Shown one piece after another: positions 27,704-37,421 of a DNA stretch of 64,000 nucleotides. The stretch is from Acidovorax sp. YS12 (GTDB lineage: Bacteria > Pseudomonadota > Gammaproteobacteria > Burkholderiales > Burkholderiaceae_C): NCBI GenBank assembly GCA_021496925.1, contig CP053915.1, positions 3,995,501-4,059,500 of the forward strand, given 5' to 3'. The first letter of the stretch is position 1; every line of letters starts with the position of its first letter. Below the pieces are notes generated by a model. That model was not told where the DNA came from, did no database searches, and was given only the letters and a program-made list of their open reading frames with translations. The position numbers and the translations under genes are program-made.

Positions 27704-28177
27704 ATGACCGCACTGGACAAACTGGACCGCGCCATCCTGCGCTGCCTGCAGGACAACGGGCGTGAAACCTACGACGTCATCGGGGCGCAGGTGGGCCTCT
27801 CGCCCAGCGCCGTGCTGCGGCGGGTGCGGCGGCTGGAGGAGGGCGGCGTCATCGCCCGCTATGTGGCCCTGGTGCCGCCCGAGGCCGTGGGGCTGGGGCT
27901 GACGGCCTACCTTAACGTGCGGCTGGAAAAGCACACTGAGAGCCACAAGCGCAACCCCATGGACCTGTTCCGCGCCAGCGTGCAGACCTGGCCCGAGGTG
28001 GTGGAGTGCGCGGCCCTCACCGGCGAGATGGACTACCTGCTGCGCGTGGTGGTGGCCGACATGGCGCACTACAGCCGCTTCATCATGGACACGCTGCTCA
28101 AGCACCCCAGCGTGCAGGACTGCAAGACCAGCTTCGTGCTCGACCGGGTCAAGGCGACCACGGCCATCCCCGTATAA
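27704..28177 (+). CDS. Lrp/AsnC-family transcriptional regulator
   Basis: 157 aa. N-terminal winged HTH (LDRAILRCLQDNGRETYDVIGAQVGLSPSAVLRRVRRLEEGGVI) followed by the RAM/effector domain with PEVVECAALTGEMDYLLRVVVADMAHY. Family members bind amino acids and act as octamers on operators nearby. It is divergent from the lipase gene, and the shared 141-bp gap carries a strong inverted repeat. The effector is not deducible. Confidence 0.93.
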   Translation: MTALDKLDRAILRCLQDNGRETYDVIGAQVGLSPSAVLRRVRRLEEGGVIARYVALVPPEAVGLGLTAYLNVRLEKHTESHKRNPMDLFRASVQTWPEVVECAALTGEMDYLLRVVVADMAHYSRFIMDTLLKHPSVQDCKTSFVLDRVKATTAIPV

Positions 28178-28321
28178 ACCCTCTGGTGGCGGACTCCGGG
28201 CTGGGCAACGCTGCGGCTTCGCTCCACCACGGCGGCGCCGCGCCGTGAATGGCCTTACGTTTTTTGTTGCATTGCAGCAAATAGTTGGATGACTCTAGGT
28301 GAAAACCCTATAGTCGTGCCC

Positions 28322-29059
28322 ATGATGATCGCTACCAAAGACTGGATCAAAGCCTCTTACGACGCCGGACGCCACTGGATGCAGCCGCTGACCGAAGGCG
28401 GCCGCGCGCACCAGGAGCATGCCTCGCTCGTGCCCCTGATGGTGCCTATCCGTTCGCTGGGCGCGCAGCATCGCCAGCGTATCGAGGACCACCTGCTGGC
28501 GCTCGAGCCGTCCGACCGCTACCTGCGTTTCGGCTACGCGGCCAACGACGACCAGGTGCGCCGCTATGCGCAGCAGCTCGACTTCGAGCGCGACGAAATC
28601 TTCGGCATCTTCAACCGCCGCCTGGAACTGGTGGCCATGGCCCATGTCGCGTACGCCGACCAGCCGGGCCACCAGCAGTGCGCGGAGTTCGGCGTCTCGG
28701 TGCTGAGCCGGGCGCGCGGGCGCGGCTACGGCGCGCGCCTGTTCGACCGCGCCGTCATGCATGCGCGCAACCATGGGGTGAACATGCTGTTCATCCACGC
28801 GCTGTCGGAAAACACCGCCATGCTGAAGATTGCGCGCAACGCCGGCGCCACGGTGGAGCGCGACGGCAGCGAGTCCGAGGCCTACCTGCAGCTGCCGCCC
28901 GCCAACCTGGATTCGCGCATGGCGCAGATCGTCGAGCAGCAGTTCGCCGAGATGGACTACTCGCTCAAGAAGCAGGCCAAGCAGTTCTGGGACTTCCTGG
29001 CGCACCTGCAGGAAATCCGCCAGGGCGTGCGCGAAGGCCGCCACAAGGCCGCCGAGTAG
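28322..29059 (+). CDS. GNAT-family N-acetyltransferase
   Basis: 245 aa. The acetyl-CoA-binding core appears as FGVSVLSRARGRGYGARLFDRAVMHARNHGVNMLFIHAL (about residues 123-160), the R/Q-x-x-G-x-G/A motif region. C-terminal residues 195-240 are helical (MDYSLKKQAKQFWDFLAHLQ) and outside the standard fold. The acceptor substrate is unknown. The start is ATG at 28322, with a second ATG in the next codon. Confidence 0.85.
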   Translation: MMIATKDWIKASYDAGRHWMQPLTEGGRAHQEHASLVPLMVPIRSLGAQHRQRIEDHLLALEPSDRYLRFGYAANDDQVRRYAQQLDFERDEIFGIFNRRLELVAMAHVAYADQPGHQQCAEFGVSVLSRARGRGYGARLFDRAVMHARNHGVNMLFIHALSENTAMLKIARNAGATVERDGSESEAYLQLPPANLDSRMAQIVEQQFAEMDYSLKKQAKQFWDFLAHLQEIRQGVREGRHKAAE

Positions 29060-29149
29060 CCCCCGGCGGCGGGTTGCCGCCGCGCTGTCATGGCAATCCG
29101 CTATCCTTGGCGGCTTGTTCCACCACCGCATGTCCTGCACGCCAAGACT

Positions 29150-30034
29150 GTGCCTGAGCCCTCTCCTGCGCGAGCGCCTGAAAAGGAAGACAAACGCTCG
29201 TTTTTCCAGAAGGTCGCCGAGTTCATCCACCCCGGCCCCGATTCCCGCGCCGAACTGATCGAAACCCTGGCCGAGGCCGAGGACAACGAGATCATCGGCG
29301 CCGACTCGCGCGTCATGCTGGAGCGCGTGATCCGCATGGCCGACATGACCGCCGGCGACGTGATGGTGGCGGCCCCGCGCATGGACATCGTCAACATCGA
29401 CGCGCCGCTGGAGGAAATCCTGCACCTGGCGATCGGCACCGCGCATTCGCGCTTTCCGGTGTACCAGGGCGAGCGCGAGAACATCATCGGCACGCTGATG
29501 GCCAAGGACCTGCTCAAGCTGCAGCGTTCGCCGGACCTCAGCATCCGCACCCTGCTGCGCCCCGCTGTGTTCGTGCCCGAGAGCAAGGGCCTGAACGACC
29601 TGCTGCGCGAGTTCCGCGGCACGCGCAACCACCAGGCCATCGTCATCGACGAGTTCGGCCGTGTCGCCGGGCTCATCACCATCGAGGACGTGATCGAGCA
29701 GATCGTCGGCGAGATCGAGGACGAATTCGACATCGCCGAGGACGAGGGCGACATCTTCGGCCTGGCCGACCACACCTACCGCGTGTCGGGCGACACGCCG
29801 GTGGAGCGCGTGGCCGAGGCTTTCAACGTCACCATCCGCAGCAGTGACCCCGAAGAGGATTTCGACACCATCGGCGGCCTGATCGCGCACGAGATCGGCC
29901 ATGTGCCCAAGCGCGGCGAGCAGACCGATCTGGCCGGGCTGCGCTTCGTCGTGCTGCACACCAAGGGCGGCGCGGTGCGCTGGTTCAAGGTGGCGCCTGT
30001 GCCCGCCGGCGAAGCCGCGGACCGCGCGCGCTGA
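29150..30034 (+). CDS. corC: CorC/HlyC-family CBS-domain protein
   Basis: 294 aa from the GTG at 29150. The order is an acidic linker (HPGPDSRAELIETLAEAEDNEII), two CBS domains (from about 45 to 165, with PVYQGERENIIGTLMAKDL and DEFGRVAGLITIEDVIEQIVGEIEDEFD), and the CorC_HlyC domain to the end. It is implicated in Mg/Co homeostasis in enterobacteria. An ATG lies at 29090, but the residues between look non-coding, and family N-termini begin close to PEPSPARAPEKEDKRSFF. Its stop overlaps the lnt start (tgATG), the common corC-lnt order. Confidence 0.9.
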   Translation: MPEPSPARAPEKEDKRSFFQKVAEFIHPGPDSRAELIETLAEAEDNEIIGADSRVMLERVIRMADMTAGDVMVAAPRMDIVNIDAPLEEILHLAIGTAHSRFPVYQGERENIIGTLMAKDLLKLQRSPDLSIRTLLRPAVFVPESKGLNDLLREFRGTRNHQAIVIDEFGRVAGLITIEDVIEQIVGEIEDEFDIAEDEGDIFGLADHTYRVSGDTPVERVAEAFNVTIRSSDPEEDFDTIGGLIAHEIGHVPKRGEQTDLAGLRFVVLHTKGGAVRWFKVAPVPAGEAADRAR

Positions 30035-31593
30035 TGCGGCGCGGCGCGGCCGGTGCCGCGGCCCCCGCTGTGGCCCTTGCCGCGGCCCTTCTTGCGGCGG
30101 GCGGCGCGCAGGCCCTGGCGCTGGCCTGGCCGGGCTCGGGCCAGCCGCTGTGGTGGCTGCAGATCGTGTCCCTGGCGGGCTTCGCCTGGCTGCTGCGCCG
30201 CGCGCCAGGTGCGTTGGGCGCGGCGCTGCGCGGCTGGCTCTTCGCCACGGCCTGGCTGGTGGGCACGTTCTGGTGGCTGTTCATCTCCATGCACACCTAC
30301 GGCGGGCTGGCGGCGCCGCTGGCGGCGCTGGCGGTGCTGGGGCTGGCGGCGTTTCTCGGTTCGTACTACGCCGTCGCTTCATGGTGTTTTTTGGCTCTAA
30401 GGCCCAAGGGGCGAGCGCTTGCAGCTATTGTTTTCGCAGCACTCTGGCTGCTCGCCGAATTGGCGCGCGGCGTGCTGTGGACCGGCTTCCCCTGGGGCGC
30501 GGGCGGCTACGCGCACGCCGACGGCCCGCTGGCCGCGCTGGCGCGCTGGGGCGGGGTGTACGGCGTGGGCGCCCTGGCCGCCGCGCTGGCCATGGCGCTG
30601 GCCCAGGCGCGGCCCGCGGATCTGCTGCGGCTGCGTGCCTGGCTCGGGGCCGGTGCGCTGGCGCTGGTGCTCTGGGGCGCGGCGGACGGGCGGGAGCGCG
30701 CCCTGGCGCCGGAGCCCGAGGCAGCGCCGCCCCTGGGCGTGGCGCTGCTGCAGGGCAATATTCCGCAGGATGAGAAGTTCCAGCCCGGCTCGGGCGTGCC
30801 CCTGGCGCTGCGCTGGTACGGGCAGGAATTGCGCGCCGCACGGGCGCGGCTCGTGGTGGCGCCCGAGACCGCCATTCCGCTGCTGCCCCAGCAGTTGGAG
30901 CCGGGCTACCTGGAGCAACTGCGTTCGCGCTACAGCGCGCTGGACGGGACGCAGGCGGCGCTGGTGGGCATTCCGCTGGGCAGCTTCACGCAGGGCTACA
31001 CCAATTCGGCGCTGGGCTGGGTGCCCGGGGCCATCGAGCCCTACCGCTACGACAAGCACCATCTCGTGCCCTTCGGCGAGTTCATTCCGCCGCTGTTCAA
31101 GTGGTTCACCGAGATGATGGACATCCCGCTGGGCGACTTCAACCGGGGCGGGCTGGGGCAGCCGTCCATGGCCTGGGCGGGCGAGCGCATCGCGCCCAAC
31201 ATCTGCTACGAGGATCTGTTCGGCGAGGAACTGGGCGCGCGCTTCGCCGACCCGCAGCAGGCCCCGACGATCTTCGTCAACCTGAGCAACATCGGCTGGT
31301 TCGGCGACAGCATCGCCATCGACCAGCACCTTGCCATCAGCCGCATGCGCGCGCTGGAGTTCGAGCGCCCCATGGTGCGCGCCACCAACACCGGGGCCAC
31401 GGCCCTCATCGACCACCGGGGCCAGGTCACGCAGCGGCTGCCTGCGCACACCCGGGGCGTGCTGCTGGGCGAGGTTCAGGGGCGCACGGGCCTGACGCCC
31501 TTCGCCCGCTGGGTGGCGCGCGCGGGCCTGGCGCCGCTGTGGGGGCTGGGGCTGGCCGTGGTGGCGCTGGCCTGGTGGCGCCGCCGCCGTTGA
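30034..31593 (+). CDS. lnt: apolipoprotein N-acyltransferase
   Basis: 519 aa. Six or more membrane segments in the first 210 residues are followed by a nitrilase-type catalytic domain. The Glu-Lys-Cys triad is placed in VAPETAIP, YDKHHLVPFGEFIP and NICYEDLFGEE. It adds the third acyl chain to lipoproteins in the inner membrane. Bases 30383-30437, in a cytosolic loop, resemble a degenerate reverse-orientation copy of the short palindromic repeat read in frame. Confidence 0.95.
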   Translation: MRRGAAGAAAPAVALAAALLAAGGAQALALAWPGSGQPLWWLQIVSLAGFAWLLRRAPGALGAALRGWLFATAWLVGTFWWLFISMHTYGGLAAPLAALAVLGLAAFLGSYYAVASWCFLALRPKGRALAAIVFAALWLLAELARGVLWTGFPWGAGGYAHADGPLAALARWGGVYGVGALAAALAMALAQARPADLLRLRAWLGAGALALVLWGAADGRERALAPEPEAAPPLGVALLQGNIPQDEKFQPGSGVPLALRWYGQELRAARARLVVAPETAIPLLPQQLEPGYLEQLRSRYSALDGTQAALVGIPLGSFTQGYTNSALGWVPGAIEPYRYDKHHLVPFGEFIPPLFKWFTEMMDIPLGDFNRGGLGQPSMAWAGERIAPNICYEDLFGEELGARFADPQQAPTIFVNLSNIGWFGDSIAIDQHLAISRMRALEFERPMVRATNTGATALIDHRGQVTQRLPAHTRGVLLGEVQGRTGLTPFARWVARAGLAPLWGLGLAVVALAWWRRRR

Positions 31594-31627
31594 TCCATCG
31601 CAGCGCCGAGCGCATTCGGGGGATTTT

Positions 31628-31643
31628 GTGGCGCGTGCGCCAC
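31628..31643. promoter_or_regulatory. palindrome with -10 box upstream of fabAB
   Basis: GTGGCGC-GT-GCGCCAC is a perfect inverted repeat 10 bp upstream of GATAAT (31654-31659), a good -10 box. The palindrome covers where the -35 hexamer would be, and no good -35 is seen. This is a typical operator position for a repressor of fabAB. It could instead be the lnt terminator hairpin, but no T-run follows. Confidence 0.45.
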
Positions 31644-31764
31644 GTCTTGCTTCGATAATAGGGGCCTGCGTCCTGGCGCCGCGCCGCGGTTCCTGCGGCA
31701 CACTATCCGGTTCTTGGTATTGGTATCGTGGCGGCGCAGCCGCCCCTTCGGAGCACAACTGACA

Positions 31765-32289
31765 ATGGCTGAATCCTTTTCCTACGAACAACTGATCGCC
31801 TCGGGCGAGGGCCGGTTGTTCACCCCGGACAGCGGGCGCCTGCCGCTGCCCCCCATGCTGATGTTCGACCGCATCACGCACATCGACAGCGATGGCGGTG
31901 CGCATGGGCTCGGAAGGATCGTGGCCGAACTCGACGTCAAACCCGACCTGTGGTTCTTCGACTGCCATTTCCAGGGCGACCCGGTCATGCCCGGCTGCCT
32001 GGGGCTGGACGCCATGTGGCAGCTCATCGGCTTCTACCTCACCTGGCTGCGCCTGCCGGGCCGCGGCCGCGCACTGGGCGCGGGCGAGGTCAAGTTCACC
32101 GGCGAGGTGGGCCCCGACGTGAAACTCGTCACCTACGAGATCGACATCAAGCGCGTCATCAAGCGCAAGCTCAACATGGCCATCGGCGACGCGCGCCTGC
32201 TGGCCGACGGCAAGGAAATCTACGTCGCCAACGACTTGCGCGTGGGCCTGTTCCTGCGCGAGGGCGACCCGGCTAAGGAAGCGGCATGA
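31765..32289 (+). CDS. fabA: 3-hydroxydecanoyl-ACP dehydratase/isomerase
   Basis: 174 aa hot-dog-fold enzyme. The active-site block DCHFQGDPVMPGCLGLDAMW contains the catalytic His near residue 70, with the catalytic Asp supplied by LDAMWQ. It dehydrates 3-hydroxydecanoyl-ACP and isomerises trans-2 to cis-3-decenoyl-ACP, starting unsaturated fatty-acid synthesis. The start MAESFSYEQL at 31765 matches family length. The stop overlaps the fabB start by 4 bp. Confidence 0.96.
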   Translation: MAESFSYEQLIASGEGRLFTPDSGRLPLPPMLMFDRITHIDSDGGAHGLGRIVAELDVKPDLWFFDCHFQGDPVMPGCLGLDAMWQLIGFYLTWLRLPGRGRALGAGEVKFTGEVGPDVKLVTYEIDIKRVIKRKLNMAIGDARLLADGKEIYVANDLRVGLFLREGDPAKEAA

Positions 32290-33506
32290 CCAAGAAGCGC
32301 GTAGTCATCACGGGCGCAGGCATCGTGTCCTGCATTGGCAACGATCTGGCGACCGTCGAGGCGGCGCTGCGCGCGAGCCGCAGCGGCATCAAGGCGGTGG
32401 AAAAGTTCACCGAGCTGGGCCTGCGCAGCCAGGTCGGTGGCGTGCCCGAGATCGACATCGAAGCGCGCATCGACCGCAAGCAGCTGCGCTTCATGGGCGA
32501 CGCGGCGGCCTACGCGCAGATTGCGCTGGAAGACGCCATTGCCCAGGCCGGCCTGCCCCCTGAACAGGTCAGCCACCCGCGCACCGGCCTCATCATGGGC
32601 TCGGGCGGCGGCTCGCCGGCCAACCAGATCGAGGCCGCCGACACGCTGCGCGAGAAGGGCATCCGCCGCGTCGGGCCGTACCAGGTCACGCGCTGCATGA
32701 GTTCCACCGTGTCGGCCTGCCTGGCGACGAACTTCAAGGTCAAGGGCATCAACTACTCCATCACCTCGGCCTGCTCCACCTCGGCGCACTGCATCGGCGC
32801 GGCCGCGCAGCAGATTGCCTGGGGCCTGCAGGACGTGATGTTCGCCGGCGGCGGCGAGGAGCTGTCCTGGGGCATGTCGCTGCTGTTCGACGGCATGGGC
32901 GCCATGTCGAGCAAGTACAACGCCACGCCCGAGAAAGCCTCGCGCGCCTATGACGCGAACCGCGACGGCTTCGTCATCGCCGGCGGCGGCGGCGCCGTGG
33001 TGCTGGAAAGCCTGGAGCACGCCCAGGCGCGCGGCGCCACCATCCTGGCCGAGGTCGTGGGCTTCGGCGCCACGAGCGACGGCGAGGACATGGTCGCGCC
33101 CTCGGGCGACGGCGCCATCGCCTGCATGAAGCAGGCCATGGAGGGGCTGGACGCGCCCATCGACTACATCAACACCCACGGCACTTCCACACCCGTGGGC
33201 GACATGCAGGAAGTGCGCGCCATGCAGGCAGTGTTCGGCGACGCCGTGCCGCCGTTCTCCAGCACCAAGTCGCTCACCGGCCACTCGCTGGGCGCCACGG
33301 GCGTGCAGGAGGCGATCTACTGCCTGATCATGCTGAACAAGGGCTTCATTGCCGGCTCGGCCAACGTGGAGACGCCCGACCCGCTGCTCGGCGGCATGCC
33401 GCTGGTGACGCAGACGCGCGATGCGCAGCTCACCCACGTGCTGTCCAACAGCTTCGGCTTCGGCGGCACCAACGCCAGCCTGGTGCTGCGGCGCTGGGCG
33501 GCGTGA
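32286..33506 (+). CDS. fabB: beta-ketoacyl-ACP synthase I
   Basis: 406 aa. The Cys-His-His triad appears in SACSTSAHCIG, HGTSTPVGD and KSLTGHSLGATG, and the C-terminal SFGFGGTNASLVL is typical. It elongates saturated and cis-unsaturated acyl-ACP. It is coupled to fabA by an ATGA overlap, giving the classic fabAB operon. The downstream palindrome with a T-run (33524-33566) probably terminates it. Confidence 0.96.
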   Translation: MTKKRVVITGAGIVSCIGNDLATVEAALRASRSGIKAVEKFTELGLRSQVGGVPEIDIEARIDRKQLRFMGDAAAYAQIALEDAIAQAGLPPEQVSHPRTGLIMGSGGGSPANQIEAADTLREKGIRRVGPYQVTRCMSSTVSACLATNFKVKGINYSITSACSTSAHCIGAAAQQIAWGLQDVMFAGGGEELSWGMSLLFDGMGAMSSKYNATPEKASRAYDANRDGFVIAGGGGAVVLESLEHAQARGATILAEVVGFGATSDGEDMVAPSGDGAIACMKQAMEGLDAPIDYINTHGTSTPVGDMQEVRAMQAVFGDAVPPFSSTKSLTGHSLGATGVQEAIYCLIMLNKGFIAGSANVETPDPLLGGMPLVTQTRDAQLTHVLSNSFGFGGTNASLVLRRWAA

Positions 33507-33523
33507 TGCGCTCCTGAAAGAAG

Positions 33524-33566
33524 AGCTGTCAGCGCTTGCTGCATAAGCGCTGGCGGCCTTTTTTAT
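33524..33566. repeat. short palindromic repeat (SPR), copy 3, probably terminator of fabAB
   Basis: The arms AGCGCTTG and TAAGCGCTGG form a hairpin ending GGCC at 33558, followed immediately by TTTTTTATT, which gives it the shape of an intrinsic terminator for fabAB. The sequence belongs to the same family as the other short palindromic repeats. Confidence 0.78.
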
Positions 33567-33650
33567 TCATAAATCACGGGGCGGGGCGCGGCCCGTAAAA
33601 TGGCGGGTTCGCGCGCTTTTGCGCCCTTCCATCCAACGAATCTCCGGGCC

Positions 33651-34589
<939 letters not shown>

Positions 34590-34606
34590 GCAGGAGAGAG
34601 AACACC

Positions 34607-36766
34607 ATGACCGCACCATCCAACCTGCTCGTCGAACTGTTCGTCGAGGAACTGCCCCCGAAGGCCCTGCAGAAGCTGGGCGACGCCTTCGCCCAGGTGC
34701 TGCTGGAGCAGCTCGCCGCCCAGGGGCTGGCCACCGGTGCCTCGCAGTGCACCGCCTACGCCTCGCCACGCCGCCTCGCGGCGCACATCACCGCCGTGCT
34801 GCCCCAGGCGGCCGACAAGGCCGTGTCGCAAAAGCTCATGCCCGTGTCCGTGGGCCTCGCGGCCGACGGCCAGCCGACGCCCGCGCTGCTGAAAAAGCTC
34901 GCCGCCCTGGGCGCCGATGCCAGCGCCGTGCCCGCCCTCCAGCGCGTGCACGACGGCAAGGCCGAGGTGCTGTACTTCGAGAGCACGGCCAAGGGCGCGC
35001 TGCTGGCCGAGGGCCTGCAGAAGGCGCTGGACGAAGCGGTGGCCAAGCTGCCCATCCCGAAGGTGATGCGCTACCAGTTGCAGGACGGCTGGAGCAGCGT
35101 GAACTTCGTGCGCCCGGCCCATGGCCTGGTGGCGCTGCATGGCGCCAGCGTGGTGCCGGTGGCGGTGCTGGGCCTGCAGGCGGGCAGCACGACGCAGGGT
35201 CACCGCTTCGAGGCCGCTGCGTGCCCCGTGGCGCTGCGCGATGCCGACAGCTACGCCGCGCAACTGCGCGAGGAGGGCGCGGTGATCGCCAGCTTCGCCG
35301 AGCGCCGCGCCGAGATCGCGCGCCAGCTCCAGGCCGCCGCGGAAAAAGTCGGCGGCGGCGTGCGCCCGATCGAGGACGCCGCGCTGCTCGACGAGGTCAC
35401 GGCCCTGGTCGAGCGCCCCAACGTGCTGGTGTGCCAGTTCGAGCAGGAGTTCCTTGCCGTGCCGCAGGAATGCCTGATCCTGACCATGAAGGCCAACCAG
35501 AAGTACTTCCCGCTGCTCGACGCCGAGGGCAAGCTCACGCACCAGTTCCTGGTGGTGAGCAACATCAGCCCGCAGGACGCCAGCGCCGTCATCCAGGGCA
35601 ACGAGCGCGTGGTGCGCCCGCGCCTGGCCGACGCCAAGTTCTTCTTCGACCAGGACCGCAAGAAGACCCTGGTCAGCCGCGTGGAGCAGCTCGCCAAGGT
35701 CGTGTACCACAACCAGCTCGGCACCCAGGGCGAGCGCGTGGAGCGCGTGCGCGCCATCGCCAAGGCCATCGGCGCGCAGCTGTTCGAGGCGCTGGCGGCG
35801 CAGCACCGCATTGACGGCACGCAGGATGCCGAGGTCGTGCAGGACTACCTGATGACCTGCGTGGACAACGCCGCGCTGCTGGCCAAGACCGACCTGGTCA
35901 CCGACATGGTGGGCGAGTTCCCCGAGCTGCAGGGCATCATGGGCGGCTACTACGCCGTCAACGACGGGCTGCCCGACGACGTGGCCCATGCCATCGAGGA
36001 CCACTACAAGCCGCGCTTCGCGGGCGACGCCCTGCCGCGCAACAACGTCGGCCTGGCCGTGGCGCTGGCCGACAAGCTGGAGACGCTGGTGGGCATGTTC
36101 GGCATCGGCAACCTGCCCACGGGCGACCGCGACCCGTTCGCGCTGCGCCGCCATGCGCTGGGCGTGATCCGCATGCTGGCCGAGCGTGACCTGCCGCTGG
36201 ACCTCTCGGCCCTGCTGGCCGTCGCCACGCCGGCCTTCGGCGGCAAGATCGAGGACGCCTCGGCGCAGCTCGCCGACTTCATCTACGACCGCCTGGCCGG
36301 CAGCCTGCGCGAGCAGGGCTACAGCGCCCAGGAGGTCGATGCCGTGCTGGCCCTGCGCCCGCAGCGCCTGGCGCTGGTGCCCAAGCAACTGGCCGCGGTG
36401 CGCGCCTTCGCCGCGCTGCCCGAGGCGCCGGCCCTGGCCGCCGCCAACAAGCGCGTGACCAACATCCTCAAGAAGGCCGGCGAGGTCGATGCCCACGTGA
36501 ACCCGGAACTGCTGCAGGAGCAGGCCGAGAAGGACCTCTACGCCGCGCTGCAGCGCTTCGTGCCCGAGGCCAACGCGCAGTTCCTGGCGGGCGACTACAC
36601 CGGTAGCCTGCAGACCCTGGCCGTGCTGCGCGCCCCGGTGGACGCCTTCTTCGACGACGTGATGGTCAACGCCGAGCAGCTCGACCTGCGCCTGAACCGC
36701 CAGGGCCTGCTCAAGACGCTGCACGACGCCATGAACCGCGTGGCCGACCTGTCCCGCCTCGCCTGA
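34607..36766 (+). CDS. glyS: glycyl-tRNA synthetase beta subunit
   Basis: 719 aa. N-terminal LLVELFVEELPPKAL is the family hallmark, followed by ECLILTMKANQKYFPLLD, RLADAKFFFDQDRK and an HD-like helical region. The C-terminal anticodon-binding domain ends VADLSRLA. It pairs with GlyQ. Length is normal for betaproteobacteria. The long open frame on the opposite strand here is a GC artefact. Confidence 0.97.
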   Translation: MTAPSNLLVELFVEELPPKALQKLGDAFAQVLLEQLAAQGLATGASQCTAYASPRRLAAHITAVLPQAADKAVSQKLMPVSVGLAADGQPTPALLKKLAALGADASAVPALQRVHDGKAEVLYFESTAKGALLAEGLQKALDEAVAKLPIPKVMRYQLQDGWSSVNFVRPAHGLVALHGASVVPVAVLGLQAGSTTQGHRFEAAACPVALRDADSYAAQLREEGAVIASFAERRAEIARQLQAAAEKVGGGVRPIEDAALLDEVTALVERPNVLVCQFEQEFLAVPQECLILTMKANQKYFPLLDAEGKLTHQFLVVSNISPQDASAVIQGNERVVRPRLADAKFFFDQDRKKTLVSRVEQLAKVVYHNQLGTQGERVERVRAIAKAIGAQLFEALAAQHRIDGTQDAEVVQDYLMTCVDNAALLAKTDLVTDMVGEFPELQGIMGGYYAVNDGLPDDVAHAIEDHYKPRFAGDALPRNNVGLAVALADKLETLVGMFGIGNLPTGDRDPFALRRHALGVIRMLAERDLPLDLSALLAVATPAFGGKIEDASAQLADFIYDRLAGSLREQGYSAQEVDAVLALRPQRLALVPKQLAAVRAFAALPEAPALAAANKRVTNILKKAGEVDAHVNPELLQEQAEKDLYAALQRFVPEANAQFLAGDYTGSLQTLAVLRAPVDAFFDDVMVNAEQLDLRLNRQGLLKTLHDAMNRVADLSRLA

Positions 36767-36784
36767 CACCCGCAGGGGCCGGCC

Positions 36785-37354
36785 ATGAAAATCATCATCC
36801 TGGACCGCGACGGCACCCTCAACCAGCTGGGCGAGGAGTACATCACCACCCCCGCCGAGTGGCAGGCCGAGCACGGCGCGCTGGAGGCCGTGGCGCGGCT
36901 CAACCGCGCCGGCTGGCACGTCGTGGTGGCCACCAACCAGCCCGGCCTGGGGCGCGGCCTGCTCGACGTGCTGGCGCTCAACGCCATCCACGCCAAGATG
37001 CTGCGCCAGCTCGCCGCCCAGGGCGGGCGCATCGACGCCGTGTTCTACTGCCCCCACGTGCCCGACGACGGCTGCCACTGCCGCAAGCCCGCGCCGGGCC
37101 TGCTCACGCAGATCGCCGAGCGCTACGGCGTCGAGCCGCGCGACCTGCGCGTGGCCGGCAGCACCGCCGAGCACCTGCAGGCGGGCGCGGCCATCGGGGC
37201 GCAACTGCACCTGGTGTGCACCGGCCAGTCGGCCAGCCACGTGCCCGGCCAGCCGCTGCCGCCCGGCGTGCCCGAGGGCGCCCTGGCGCATGCCGACCTG
37301 CAGGCCTTCGCCGACCACCTGCTGGCGCCCGCGCCGCCGGCCCCCGGGGCTTGA
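36785..37354 (+). CDS. gmhB: D-glycero-beta-D-manno-heptose 1,7-bisphosphate 7-phosphatase (atypical motif IV)
   Basis: 189 aa HAD phosphatase for LPS heptose synthesis. Motif I LDRDGTLN (nucleophile Asp), motif II TNQPGLGRG and the zinc-binding CPHVPDDGCHCRKPAPG are intact. The usual motif IV, GDSxxDxxA, here reads AGSTAEHLQAG, so both expected Mg-binding Asp residues are missing. Activity may be reduced or altered. It follows glyS by 18 bp and precedes plsC, as in many betaproteobacteria. Confidence 0.88.
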   Translation: MKIIILDRDGTLNQLGEEYITTPAEWQAEHGALEAVARLNRAGWHVVVATNQPGLGRGLLDVLALNAIHAKMLRQLAAQGGRIDAVFYCPHVPDDGCHCRKPAPGLLTQIAERYGVEPRDLRVAGSTAEHLQAGAAIGAQLHLVCTGQSASHVPGQPLPPGVPEGALAHADLQAFADHLLAPAPPAPGA

Positions 37355-37370
37355 TTGCTATTGAAATAAG

Positions 37371-37405
37371 AGCTTCTGGCGCTTGCTGGACAAGCGCTGG
37401 AGGCC
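37371..37405. repeat. short palindromic repeat (SPR), copy 4
   Basis: AGCTTCTGGCGCTTG and CAAGCGCTGG arms around CTGGA, ending GGCC, in the 67-bp gap between gmhB and plsC. It is flanked by A/T-rich DNA on both sides. The position inside an apparent operon suggests attenuation or an mRNA processing site rather than full termination. Confidence 0.8.
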
Positions 37406-37421
37406 AAAAACGCTTCAAACC

